Shown in pieces: positions 9,165 through 18,239 of a stretch of 64,000 bases of DNA. The notes beneath the pieces are model-generated. The model did not search any database. It was not told the DNA's origin and worked only from the letters and a program-made list of their open reading frames with translations. Source of the DNA: Burkholderia thailandensis E264 (GTDB lineage: Bacteria; Pseudomonadota; Gammaproteobacteria; Burkholderiales; Burkholderiaceae); NCBI RefSeq assembly GCF_000012365.1, contig NC_007650.1, positions 1,302,001-1,366,000 on the forward strand, in the 5' to 3' direction. Position numbers and translations under genes: made by a program. Position 1 is the stretch's first letter. Each line of letters starts with the position of its first letter.

Positions 9165-9550
9165 TCAGCGGCGCGGCTCGCGCAACGACGCTTCAGCCGC
9201 ATGCAGCGTGCGCCGCCGGACCCAGCCGCTCACGAGCCGGATCGCGAGCCAGTCACGCGTGAACGAGAGCTTCGCTGACCGGCGCGGACAATACGCGGAT
9301 GTCTTGGCCTCCAGCACGAGGCCGCGCTGCGGTGCGTCGACAACGGCGAAGCGCAGCACGCGCTTCGCGTCGTGCGGGGCGCGGTGGCGTTCGAACGACG
9401 CGCGGCGTCGCCGATCGCCGCAAGCCCGAAATCCGGCCGCCGGAACCGGCCGACGCGCCCGAGCGACAACTCGCGCTCGTCGCGCTCGTCGCGCCGCAGC
9501 CGCGTGAACGCGTCGAAGCCGAAAGGGCGGTCGGCGCGCGGGCCGCGCGG
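9165..9550 (-). pseudogene. Frameshifted remnant of a small unknown gene
   Basis: The 3' part (9165 to about 9380) reads as good protein with strong third-position G/C bias, including VLRFAVVDAPQRGLVLEAK and SFTRDWLAIRLVSGW, ending at a stop at 9165. The natural upstream continuation lies in another frame (RPFGFDAFTRLRRDER and VGRFRRPDFGLAAIGDA, about 9405-9550). Joining the two needs a -1 shift near 9375-9410, and no start codon is evident in the upstream frame. I read this as one broken gene of about 130 codons with a lost start. I do not recognise the family. A sequencing error or an unusual start could also explain it. Confidence 0.4.
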
Positions 9551-9609
9551 CGGCGTTGCGTTCGTCGCTGGCGCGATTCCGGCGCGATTCCGGCGCGGGG
9601 CGGCGGCTT

Positions 9610-10905
9610 TCAGCGCTTCGCCGCCGTTCGCTTGTCCGTCACGCGGAGATACCCGATTGCCGCCGCCGTCAGCAGCAGCGGCCACAGCAGATACCAGCCC
9701 GTCGTCGCGAGCAGCAGGAGCGACGACAGGAACGCGACGACCGACGCGCGACGCGCGAACCCGCCGCGCGGCAGCAGCTTCGTGGCCGCCGCCGAGCCGA
9801 GCACGTAGACCATCACGAAATTGCCGGATGTCGCGAGCACGAGCGGCTTCGGCCCCGTGCCCGTCGCGACGGTCGCCGCGAGCGCGCAGCCGGCGAGCGC
9901 CGCGAGGACCGCGAGGCTGCGCCGCGGCACGCCGCCCGTCTGGCTGCCTTGCGCGAACCAGCGGGGCAGCGCGCCGTCGCGGCCGAGCGCGGCGCCGAGC
10001 TTCGCCGCGCCCGCGAAGTACGCGTTCATCGTGCCGAGCGTGAGCAGCAGCGCGGCCGCCGTCGCGATCAATTGCGCGTTGCCGCCGATTCCGCGCGCGA
10101 TCAGCGCCGCGAGCGGCGCGCCGGACGTGCCCGCCGCGGGCCCGAGCACGAGCACGCTCGCGGCCGCGACCGACAGGTACAGCAGCCCGACCACCGCGAC
10201 CGCGATGCCGGTCGAGCGCGGCAAGTCGTGCGCGGGCCGCCGGAACTCGGCCGCGAGATGCGTGATCGCTTCCCAGCCCGCGAAGCTCCAGACGAGCAGC
10301 GCGGCGGCCTGACCGACCGCGAGCCAGCCGTGCGGCGCGAACGGATGCAGGTTCGCCGCGCGCGCGTGCGGCGCGGACGCGAGCACGGCGGCGACGAGCA
10401 GCGCGACGAGCAACGCGGACAGCACGAGCTGCATGCGTCCCGACACGGTGACGCCGAACGCGTTCGCGGCCGCGACGATCGCGATCAGCGCCGCCGCCGA
10501 CGCGATCATCGTTGCGTGTCCACCGCCCGTGACGGCGGCGACGTACGCGCCGCCGAACATCGCGGCGGCGGGCGCGCCGGCCGGCACCGCGAAATAGAAG
10601 CACCAGCCGACGACGGCCGCCGCTTTCGCGCCGAACGCGTTGCGCACGTAGGTCGATACGCCGCCCGCGTCCGCGTAGCGGGCGCCGAGCGCGGCGAAGG
10701 TCGCGGCGAGCGGGATCGACAGCACGACGAGCGCCGCCCACGCGAGCAGCGACGCGGGGCCCGCGACTTCGGCCGCGAGCGCGGGCAGCGCGATCACGCC
10801 GGTGCCGAGCACCGCGCCGATGTAGAGCGCGGTGCCCTGAAGGATCGTGAGCGAGCCTGCGTGGTGCGGCGCGGCCGTGGCGCCGCGCTCGACGGGGGCG
10901 TTCAT
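9610..10905 (-). CDS. APC-superfamily amino-acid permease, YjeH-like
   Basis: A 431-residue, highly hydrophobic inner-membrane protein with about 12 predicted helices. The N-terminal ALYIGAVLGTGVIALP is the unwound-helix substrate motif of the amino acid-polyamine-organocation superfamily. Length and overall pattern resemble YjeH, which exports methionine and branched-chain amino acids in E. coli; that substrate is only an inference. ATG 10905 follows AGGAGACCCCGACAG, so the longer frame back to 10992 is rejected. It is a single gene, followed on the same strand by a broken gene remnant. Confidence 0.85.
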   Translation of the reverse strand: MNAPVERGATAAPHHAGSLTILQGTALYIGAVLGTGVIALPALAAEVAGPASLLAWAALVVLSIPLAATFAALGARYADAGGVSTYVRNAFGAKAAAVVGWCFYFAVPAGAPAAAMFGGAYVAAVTGGGHATMIASAAALIAIVAAANAFGVTVSGRMQLVLSALLVALLVAAVLASAPHARAANLHPFAPHGWLAVGQAAALLVWSFAGWEAITHLAAEFRRPAHDLPRSTGIAVAVVGLLYLSVAAASVLVLGPAAGTSGAPLAALIARGIGGNAQLIATAAALLLTLGTMNAYFAGAAKLGAALGRDGALPRWFAQGSQTGGVPRRSLAVLAALAGCALAATVATGTGPKPLVLATSGNFVMVYVLGSAAATKLLPRGGFARRASVVAFLSSLLLLATTGWYLLWPLLLTAAAIGYLRVTDKRTAAKR

Positions 10906-11249
10906 CTGTCGGGGTCTCCTGGTGTGGGCGTGTTCGAGTGTGCCGGCGCGTGCGTGCGGCATCGGGCGGAAGATCCGCCGGGCGGCGCGCAACGCGAGCG
11001 GCGATGATAGTGGATGGCGGCGATTTCGGCGCGCGGGCGTTCAGTAGTTTGTCGTCGCCGGCGGGGATTGTTTCGTGTGGTGATGGGGAAGCGGCGGGCT
11101 TGCGCCGTGCGATCGGCCGGGGTTGGACTGGCGAGGCGGGCGTCTTCGCGAGCCGCCCGCGCGCCGGCCGGCTCGGTGCGACGCGGGGGCAGGCCGCGGC
11201 GCGGGCGGGCCGGGACGCGCGCCGAACCGCCGCTGCGGCCCGGCCCGCG
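10906..11249. other. Intergenic stretch between lhr and the permease gene
   Basis: About 340 bases upstream of the permease and downstream of lhr on the minus strand. No open frame has credible protein character and I see no clear terminator. It should contain the permease promoter, but no recognisable hexamers stand out. Confidence 0.4.
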
Positions 11250-14200
11250 TTACCGGTGCCGGGCGAGCTTCATGCGTGCGTCGTCCTGCTCGGCCGCACC
11301 GAGTTCGCGCGCATAGACGAACTGCCCGCCGACGAGCGAGGCGATCGGCACGCCGTCGCGGAACAGGACCCGGTTGCCCGCGAGCGCGGGCACGCGCTGG
11401 CCGGGCAGCAGCGTGCCTGTCAGGTTGAGCGGATCGGCGCCGCTCACGCACAGCATCAGCCCCTCGGCCGGCCGGCGGCGGAGTTCGCGCAGGATCGGGA
11501 TCGCGTCGGGCAGCGCGAACTGCTCGCCCGCGAGGCCCGCGACGAACCGGCCGCCGCGGATCTCGCCGCGCGCCTCGAGCCGCCGGTAGACGGGCAGCAG
11601 CTCGCGCCAGCTCGGCATCCATTCGGCCTCGCCTGCGAGGATGCGCCAGAACACGACGCCGTAGCGGCGCAGCAGCGTGCGCGCGACATGCTCGAGCGCG
11701 GCGGGCGCGATCGCATGGCGGCCCGTCGGCGGCGGCGCGGCCCGCATCGCGCGCGCGATGCGGGCGTCGGCATCGGCGACGGACGCGTCAAGGCGGCGCG
11801 CGGCGCCGCCGCCGATACGGTGCGCGCCGCCGTCGGACGCATCTTCGTCGCCTGCTTCGAAATCGAGCGGCGCGAGCGGCGGCCGCTGCACGAGCGCCCA
11901 GCGCCCCGCGTCGTCCATCCCGCCGATCAGCGCGCCGCCGCGCCGCGCGCGCGACGGCCGGTGCGCGCTGCGCTGGGCGGCCGGCCGGATCAGCGCGCGC
12001 AGGCCCGCGAAGCTGTCCGCGTTGACGAGGCCCGCCGCGACGAGCTCGCCGAGCGCGCGCTCGAGCTCGACGGGCAACAGGTGCGCGTGCGCGGCCAGCT
12101 CGTCGAAGAACATCGCGCCGTATGCGGCGAGCGTCGCGCGCACGCGTTCGGCGCGCGCCGACAGCGCCGGCTGCGCGGCCGGATCGCGCAACGCCTGCCA
12201 GGCCGCGAGCTCGCGGCGCGGCAGCAGCACGACGGGCGTCGTCTTCACGGGCGCGCTCGCGGCCTTCGACGGCGCGCCGAGCCGCGCCCACGTCAGCTTG
12301 CCGGCGCGGCACGGCTCGTCGAGGCCGCCCGCCACGTAGTCGGCGAGCCGCGCCGGCAAAATCTCGTCCTCCCATGCGCTCGCGGCCGCCTCGAAGCCTT
12401 CGAGCTGATGGACGACCGATGCGAGCGCGTCGCCTCCCAGGCCGCGCGTATCGGGCGCGACGCGCTGCCAGTGGAGCAGGAAGCGCATGAAGTCCGCGAG
12501 CCCGACGGGCTCGATCTCGCGCCGCAGGCGCTTGACCGTATAGCGATGGATGCGCGCGAGCAGGTGCCGCTCGCACCATTCGTCGTCGCGCGCGCCCGGC
12601 GTGAAGCGGCCGCGCATCACGTAGCCCTCGCGCTCGAGCGCGGCGAGCGCGATCGCGACCGACGCGTCGGGCAGCGCGAGCGGCGCGGCAAGCGCATCGG
12701 CCGCGAGCGGGCCGAAGCCGGTGAGGCGCGCGCGGATCACGTCGACGAGCGCGGCGTCGGGCTCCCATCGCGCGTCGAAGCCGGGCGGCGGGGCAAGCGG
12801 CGGATCGAGCGCGGCGTCCTCGCCGTACAGCGCGCGCATGCACGCGACGCGCTCGGCCGGAATCCACAGCCCGCGGCCGCCGGCGAGCGCGAGCCGCGCC
12901 GCGCGCCGGCCCGCCGCGAGCCGCGCGATGCACGCGCGCCAGCCGTCGTGCGAATCGATTTCGTCGTCGGCGATGCACGCGAGCCCGACGAGCGCGTCGT
13001 GCATCTCGTCGGCATCGCGCACGAGCGGCCACGCCTCGTCGCGCACCGAGTCGATCGCGCCCGCGTCGAGCGCGCCGAGATCGTCGGCCGATTCCGGATC
13101 GGTCCAGCGCCGCGCGAGCACCGCCTGCGTGCGGCGCTCTTCGAGCGGCGCGTCGTCCAGGAAGGCGTACGGCTTCGCGTTCAGGATCTCGGCCGCGAGC
13201 GGAGAAGGCGCGCTCAGATCGCGCGCGACGAGCGCGACGCCGCCCGCCTCGATCCGCCGCAGCAGCGCGAGCCAGCCTTCGGTGTCCATCGCGTCGTGCA
13301 GGCAGTCGTCGAGCGTCTGGTCGACGAGCGGATGTTTCGGCACCTCGCGTTCGCCGACGATGTTCTCCGCGCACGCGACCTGATCGGGGAACACGGTCGC
13401 GAGCAGATCCTCGCTCTTCATCCGCTGCAGTTGCGGCGCGACCTTGCGGCCGCCCGCGAAGCGCGGCAGCGCGAGCGACGTCGTCGCGTTCCAGCGCCAG
13501 CGCGCGGTGAAGAGCGGCGCGTCGAGGAGCGCCTGGATCAGCACGTGTTCGGCGCTCGACGCACGCAGGTAGCGCCACACCTCGTCGAGCGCGAAGCTGT
13601 GCGCGAGCGACAGCGACAGGATCAGCGCGTCGTCCGTCGCGGCCGCCTGCAGCTCGAAGTTGAAGCTGCGGCAGAAGCGCTTGCGCAGCGCGAGGCCCCA
13701 CGCGCGGTTGATCCGGCTGCCGTAGGGCGAATGGATCACGAGCTGCATGCCGCCCGATTCGTCGAAGAAGCGCTCCATCACGAGCGTGTCCTGCGTCGGC
13801 AGCGCGCCGAGCGCCGCGCGGGCGCGCGCGAGGTAATCGGCGATCTGCCGCGCGGCCTCGGCGTCGAGGCCGAGCTCGCCCGTGAGCCACGCGAGCGCGG
13901 GCGCGAGGCGGCTTGGCTCGGGCGCGAGCTCGGACGCGGGGGCGAGTTCGGACACGGCGGCGATCTGCGTCGCGGCGGGGGCAGACGTGGCGGCGGACGT
14001 GCGGGCCGCGAGCGGCGCCGCGGGCGAAGCGCGGCGCGCCAAGGCGGGCGTGCCGTGCGTCGCGGCGGCGGGCGCACGCGCGCCTTGGCCGGCCGTGGCC
14101 GCTTCGCGCTCGGGCGCGGCGGCGGGCGAGCCGGCCGCGTCGCCGCGCGCGAGCAACGCGTCGAGCCGCGCGCGCAGCCGCGCGACGCCCGCCGACAGCT

Positions 14201-15950
14201 CGTCGCTGCGCGCGGGCGCCTCGCCGAGCCAGAACGGGATGTTCGGCGCCTGCCCGTGCGCATCCTCGACGCGCACGCGTCCCGTCTCGATCCGGATGAT
14301 CCGGTACGACTGGTTGCCGAGCTGGAACACGTCGCCCGCGAGGCTCTCGACCGCGAAATCCTCGTTCACGGTGCCGATGTTCACGCCCTGCGGCTCAAGC
14401 AGCACCGCGTAGTCGGCGTTGTCGGGAATCGTGCCGCCCGACGTGACGGCCGCGAGCCGCGCGCCGCGCCGCCCGCGCACCGTGTGCGCGACGACGTCGC
14501 GATGCAGGTACGCGGCGCGCGCGCCGCGCCGGCTCGTGAAGCCTTCGGCGAGCATCTTCAGCACGTCGTCGAACCGCTCGCGCGCAAGCGTCGCGTACGG
14601 CGCGGCCTGCGTCACGCAGCGATAGAGCGCGTCCTCGTCCCACTCTCGGCACGCGATTTCGGCGACGAGCTGCTGCGCGAGCACGTCGAGCGGCGCGTGC
14701 GGGATGCGCAGCACGTCGAGCTCGCCGCGCCGCACGCAATCGAGGAGCGCCGCGCATTCGACGAGCTCGTCGCGCGACAGCGGAAAGAGCCGCCCCTTCG
14801 GCACGCCGCCCACATGGTGCCCGGAGCGTCCGACGCGCTGCAGGAACGGCGCGATGCCGCGCGGCGAGCCGAGCTGGCACACGAGATCGACGTCGCCGAT
14901 GTCGATGCCGAGTTCGAGCGACGCGGTGGCGACGAGCAGCTTCAGCTTGCCGTGCTTCAGGCGCTGCTCGGCGTCGAAGCGGTGCTCCTTCGCGAGGCTG
15001 CCGTGGTGCGCGGCGATCGCGTCCGGGCCGAGCCTGTCCGCGAGATGGCGCGCGGCGCGCTCGGCCATCCGGCGCGTGTTGACGAACACGAGCGTCGTCC
15101 GGTGCGCGGCGGCCAGTTCCGCGACGCGGTCGTAAAGGCGCTCCCACACGTCGTTCGCCATCACCGGCCCGAGCGGCACGGGCGGCAATTCGAGCGCGAG
15201 ATCGCGCGTGCGCGTGTGGCCTGTGTCGACGATCGCGCAATCGAGCGGCGCGTCGTCGCGGCCGCCGACGAGAAAGCGCGCGACCGCCTCGACAGGCTTT
15301 TGCGTCGCGGACAGCCCGATGCGCGGCAGCTTGCGGCCGACGAGCGCGTCGAGCCGCTCGAGCGACAGCGTGAGATGACTGCCGCGCTTGGCGGCCGCGA
15401 GCGCGTGGATTTCGTCGACGATCACGGTGCGCGTGCTCGCGAGCATCCGCCGGCCCGATTCAAACGACAGCAGCACGTACAGCGATTCCGGGGTCGTGAC
15501 GAGAATGTGCGGCGCGTGCTTGCGGTGCGCGACGCGCTCGGCCTGCGTGGTGTCGCCCGTGCGCACGGCGGTGCGGATCTGCGGCACGGGCAGCCCGCGC
15601 CGCGCGATTTCGGCGGCGATGCCGGCGAGCGGCGCCTCGAGGTTCACGTGGATGTCGTTCGACAGCGCCTTGAGCGGCGACACGTAGACGACGAGCGTCT
15701 CGTCGGGCAGCGCGCCGTCGTGCGCGAGCGCGTCGCGCACGAGATCGTCGAGCGCGGACAGGAACGCGGTGAGCGTCTTGCCGGAGCCCGTCGGCGCGGC
15801 GACGAGCGTCGAGCGGCCGGCCTTGATGTGCGGCCACGCGAGCGCTTGCGCGCCGGTGGGCGCGGCGAACGTGTCGGAGAACCAGGCGGCGACGACGGGG
15901 TGGAACGCGTCGAGCGCGCCGGCGGCGGGGCGGGTGGGGGTGACGTCCAT
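11250..15950 (-). CDS. lhr: Lhr-type large ATP-dependent helicase
   Basis: A 1566-residue superfamily 2 helicase of the Lhr (large helicase-related) type, acting on nucleic acid in the cytosol and linked in other bacteria to DNA repair. The N-terminal core has Walker A APTGSGKT (52-59), DEIH (179-182), a motif III SAT and a second RecA domain with QRVGRSGHHVGG, then the winged-helix and long C-terminal regions typical of full-length bacterial Lhr (about 1500 residues). An Ala/Pro-rich low-complexity linker of roughly 90 residues, encoded around 13900-14170, lies before the ELAPALAWLTGELGLD segment. The start at ATG 15950 (MDVTPTRPA) is chosen because the upstream frame is Arg-rich. It is monocistronic. 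Confidence 0.93.
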   Translation of the reverse strand: MDVTPTRPAAGALDAFHPVVAAWFSDTFAAPTGAQALAWPHIKAGRSTLVAAPTGSGKTLTAFLSALDDLVRDALAHDGALPDETLVVYVSPLKALSNDIHVNLEAPLAGIAAEIARRGLPVPQIRTAVRTGDTTQAERVAHRKHAPHILVTTPESLYVLLSFESGRRMLASTRTVIVDEIHALAAAKRGSHLTLSLERLDALVGRKLPRIGLSATQKPVEAVARFLVGGRDDAPLDCAIVDTGHTRTRDLALELPPVPLGPVMANDVWERLYDRVAELAAAHRTTLVFVNTRRMAERAARHLADRLGPDAIAAHHGSLAKEHRFDAEQRLKHGKLKLLVATASLELGIDIGDVDLVCQLGSPRGIAPFLQRVGRSGHHVGGVPKGRLFPLSRDELVECAALLDCVRRGELDVLRIPHAPLDVLAQQLVAEIACREWDEDALYRCVTQAAPYATLARERFDDVLKMLAEGFTSRRGARAAYLHRDVVAHTVRGRRGARLAAVTSGGTIPDNADYAVLLEPQGVNIGTVNEDFAVESLAGDVFQLGNQSYRIIRIETGRVRVEDAHGQAPNIPFWLGEAPARSDELSAGVARLRARLDALLARGDAAGSPAAAPEREAATAGQGARAPAAATHGTPALARRASPAAPLAARTSAATSAPAATQIAAVSELAPASELAPEPSRLAPALAWLTGELGLDAEAARQIADYLARARAALGALPTQDTLVMERFFDESGGMQLVIHSPYGSRINRAWGLALRKRFCRSFNFELQAAATDDALILSLSLAHSFALDEVWRYLRASSAEHVLIQALLDAPLFTARWRWNATTSLALPRFAGGRKVAPQLQRMKSEDLLATVFPDQVACAENIVGEREVPKHPLVDQTLDDCLHDAMDTEGWLALLRRIEAGGVALVARDLSAPSPLAAEILNAKPYAFLDDAPLEERRTQAVLARRWTDPESADDLGALDAGAIDSVRDEAWPLVRDADEMHDALVGLACIADDEIDSHDGWRACIARLAAGRRAARLALAGGRGLWIPAERVACMRALYGEDAALDPPLAPPPGFDARWEPDAALVDVIRARLTGFGPLAADALAAPLALPDASVAIALAALEREGYVMRGRFTPGARDDEWCERHLLARIHRYTVKRLRREIEPVGLADFMRFLLHWQRVAPDTRGLGGDALASVVHQLEGFEAAASAWEDEILPARLADYVAGGLDEPCRAGKLTWARLGAPSKAASAPVKTTPVVLLPRRELAAWQALRDPAAQPALSARAERVRATLAAYGAMFFDELAAHAHLLPVELERALGELVAAGLVNADSFAGLRALIRPAAQRSAHRPSRARRGGALIGGMDDAGRWALVQRPPLAPLDFEAGDEDASDGGAHRIGGGAARRLDASVADADARIARAMRAAPPPTGRHAIAPAALEHVARTLLRRYGVVFWRILAGEAEWMPSWRELLPVYRRLEARGEIRGGRFVAGLAGEQFALPDAIPILRELRRRPAEGLMLCVSGADPLNLTGTLLPGQRVPALAGNRVLFRDGVPIASLVGGQFVYARELGAAEQDDARMKLARHR

Positions 15951-16352
15951 CGCAATCGTAAGTGTGGGCGGGCGCGGCCGTTGCAAGGCTCGGCCGGGCC
16001 CGGCGAGATAGTGTGCCAGACGCGCGGGCGGCCTGCAGGCGCAACGCAAACGGCTGCGCGATGCGGCGCGGCGGGCGGATCGACGGGAGCCGGCGGTGCA
16101 ACACGGGGCCGGAACGCGAACGCGGCTCACGGCAACGCGGCCGCGTTGCGCGGCGGATCGGGGCGATCAAGACGATCGGGGCGGCGCGCGTCATGCCGCG
16201 CGGGCGCGGCATGCGCGGGAGAAATGGCTGCGGCGGCCGGAGCGCTCGCCGGCGACTTGCCCGCATTGGCGCTGGCGTTGAGCTGGCACATCGAGCCGGC
16301 GATGTCCGGGGGGACCTCTTCAGCGGAAACGTCAGCGGCACAGGCGCGCGCG

Positions 16353-16377
16353 CGTCACGTCACGTCACGTCACGTCA
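16353..16377. repeat. CGTCA pentanucleotide tandem repeat, five copies
   Basis: Five perfect head-to-tail copies of CGTCA just downstream of the membrane-protein gene that ends at 16407. The surrounding 15951-16406 stretch between the lhr start and this gene otherwise holds no gene I can support. Such short repeats often vary in copy number between strains of this genus. Confidence 0.85.
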
Positions 16378-16406
16378 CGGCGTTCGCGCGTCTGCGCCGA
16401 CAATCG

Positions 16407-16931
16407 TCAGAACAGCCAGCTCTTCAGCATGCCGGCCGGGTCCGTGAAGATGCTCATCGGATGGACGACGAAGAGCTGGAGCGACTCGATCGAATGCGGA
16501 ATGATCGCGAGCTTGTAGACGATGTGCGCCGCGACCAGCGCCACCGCGAGTTGCGCCGCGCGCGCCCAGAATCGCCGGCCGGTCAGGGCGATGTGCCGCT
16601 CGGCCGCGCGCCACACGCCGACGATCCACCAGACGTTGAGGAGCGACAGCGCGGCATCGGCGAGGACCACCGCCGGGACCGCCGCGAGCGCGCTCGCGAT
16701 CGCGTCGTTGTCGCCCGGCCCTTGTCCGTGATCGAGCAACTCGAACACGCGGGTCATCAGCACCTCGCTGCAGACCGTCCGCAGCACGGAGACCGGCACC
16801 GGATTCAGCCAGAAGGAGACGGCGAGCGAGTAGCCGCCGCGCCAGTGCCGGACGATCCAGCGAAGCGGGCCGAAGCTCGGCAGCGGGCGCGCGGCGGACG
16901 AAGGCGCAGGCGTCGTGATGTCGTCGGTCAT
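16407..16931 (-). CDS. Predicted inner-membrane protein, unknown function
   Basis: A 174-residue protein with three to four hydrophobic helices: around YSLAVSFWLNPVPVSVL, ALAAVPAVVLADAALSLLNVWWIVGV and AAQLAVALVAAHIVYKLAII. The short N-terminus (MTDDITTPAPSSAARP) is polar and lacks a signal peptide. A conserved-looking WRAAERHIALTGRRFWARA loop lies between helices. I do not recognise the family. It is transcribed in the same direction as the downstream lhr gene and the upstream YdjM-like gene, but gaps of 300-450 bases on each side argue against an operon. Confidence 0.7.
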   Translation of the reverse strand: MTDDITTPAPSSAARPLPSFGPLRWIVRHWRGGYSLAVSFWLNPVPVSVLRTVCSEVLMTRVFELLDHGQGPGDNDAIASALAAVPAVVLADAALSLLNVWWIVGVWRAAERHIALTGRRFWARAAQLAVALVAAHIVYKLAIIPHSIESLQLFVVHPMSIFTDPAGMLKSWLF

Positions 16932-17235
16932 GTTCTCGTGCGTTGTGTCGCAAACGATCCGGCCCGATCGTCGAAGGGGGCGGCGAGGCCGCGTTCGTCA
17001 TTCTACCGGCGGCCGCGGCGCGGGCCGCGAGGCTGCCGCGTGCCCTGGCGGTGGGCCTTCGGCGCGGCGACCATCGGTCGGATGGCCGAAGGTCGAGCGG
17101 GCGCCGACGCCGCGCGCATCGAGCGGACAATCGCCGGACGCGCGACTGTCGGTCGAGCCGTGATCGATCGGGCGATGACGATTGGGCGTGCGTCGGCCGG
17201 GCAATCGCCAATCGTTCGTTCATCGGCCGATGGCG

Positions 17236-17754
17236 TCACACCGTGCGCAGCCAGCCGAGCCAGTGCGCGAGCGGCGCGGCGTGCCCCCACGCGGCCTGCG
17301 CGAGCCACAGCGCGCCCGCCCACGCGGCCGCGACGACGATCAGGTCGCAGTGCCCGCTGTTCCACCAGTTCAGCGAATGGCGTTTCCACAGCCACGGCAC
17401 GCCGAGCGGGTTCGGCCAATCGGCGATCAGATGCACGAACCCGCCGCATGCGAAGCCGAAGAGCGGCGCGGCCCACGGGTGGCGATGGCCGAGCGACCGG
17501 TACGCGAAGGCGAGCATCGCGACCCACGCGAGGCCCCAATGCGTGACGGTGCGATGCGTGACCCAGAGCCGCCGCGAGCGGCGCCACCACGCGAGCTCGA
17601 GCCAGTCGGGCGCGGTGCCGCCCGCGACGCCCGCCGCGAACGCGGCGAGGCTGTAGACGTGCCACGGTCCCGAGGCGCCCGCCTGCGCGACGAGCGCCGC
17701 GGCAACGAGCCCCGCGGCCCAGCCGCTCGCATGATGTGCTGCGTGTGAAGCCAT
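17236..17754 (-). CDS. YdjM/DUF457-family membrane-bound metal-dependent hydrolase
   Basis: A 172-residue membrane protein of the DUF457/YdjM group (membrane-bound LexA-regulated hydrolase-like). Diagnostic His/Asp clusters are GGTAPDWLEL, WVTHRTVTHWGLAW and GGFVHLIADWPNPLGVPWLW, which form the presumed metal site, with hydrophobic helices between them. The terminal KRHSLNWWNSGH is also typical. Substrate and physiological role are unknown for the family. The 304-base gap downstream (16932-17235) and the 481-base gap upstream (17755-18235) hold no other gene I can support. Confidence 0.82.
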   Translation of the reverse strand: MASHAAHHASGWAAGLVAAALVAQAGASGPWHVYSLAAFAAGVAGGTAPDWLELAWWRRSRRLWVTHRTVTHWGLAWVAMLAFAYRSLGHRHPWAAPLFGFACGGFVHLIADWPNPLGVPWLWKRHSLNWWNSGHCDLIVVAAAWAGALWLAQAAWGHAAPLAHWLGWLRTV

Positions 17755-18148
17755 GCCGGTATTGCGTCGGCGTACCGACGAAAGCGAAAAGGGGCGCTAT
17801 CTTCGCAGATTTGGCGCGCGGCGCGCAGCGGCGGCGGTGGAAAATTTTCGGCGCGGGGCAATGGGTTCGAGCGAGTCGTTGCAGGCGATGCGCCACTCAC
17901 GCGGCGCGGCCAGGCGCGGTCCCTCGCGCCGATGCCGGCGCCGTGCCGGTTGCGGGCTCTGCGCGGTTGCCCGCGCGTTGCCGTCGCCGGGCGTTTCGAT
18001 GCAACTAACTACACGGATTGAAGCGTCGGCGCGCGGCCGACGGCCGCCTCCGCGCGCCGCATGATCGATCGTCCGGCGCGCGTCGCCGCCATCCGGTTGC
18101 AACGCGTCGCTTGCGGGCAGCCCGCCCGCGCGCCTACGAAACGCCATT

Positions 18149-18177
18149 TTTGTATACGTGCGCGGCCATGCTATAAG
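18149..18177 (+). promoter_or_regulatory. Candidate sigma-70 promoter of ggt
   Basis: TTGTAT (18149-18154) and TATAAG (18172-18177) are separated by 17 bases in an A/T-rich island, the best -35/-10 pair upstream of ggt. The predicted transcript would start near 18184, leaving a leader of about 50 bases. Assignment is from sequence match only. Confidence 0.45.
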
Positions 18178-18221
18178 CCTATTCATCGGACCTTTGTGCC
18201 CCAATTAGCAAGGAGATCGGA

Positions 18222-18239
18222 ATGGGAGACATGCAATGA
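18222..18239 (+). other. Five-codon mini-ORF overlapping the ggt start
   Basis: The strong AAGGAG at 18210-18215 is spaced for ATG 18222, not for ggt. That ATG opens a five-codon frame (MGDMQ) whose TGA overlaps the ggt start as ATGA. This could couple translation of ggt to the mini-ORF, or ggt may use GGGAG at 18224-18228 directly. Confidence 0.4.

Noticed and set aside
10938..17546. Very long plus-strand open frame (over 2000 codons) opposite lhr
   Set aside because: Arg/Ala-rich shadow of the lhr reading frame caused by high GC; no domain and wrong codon bias.
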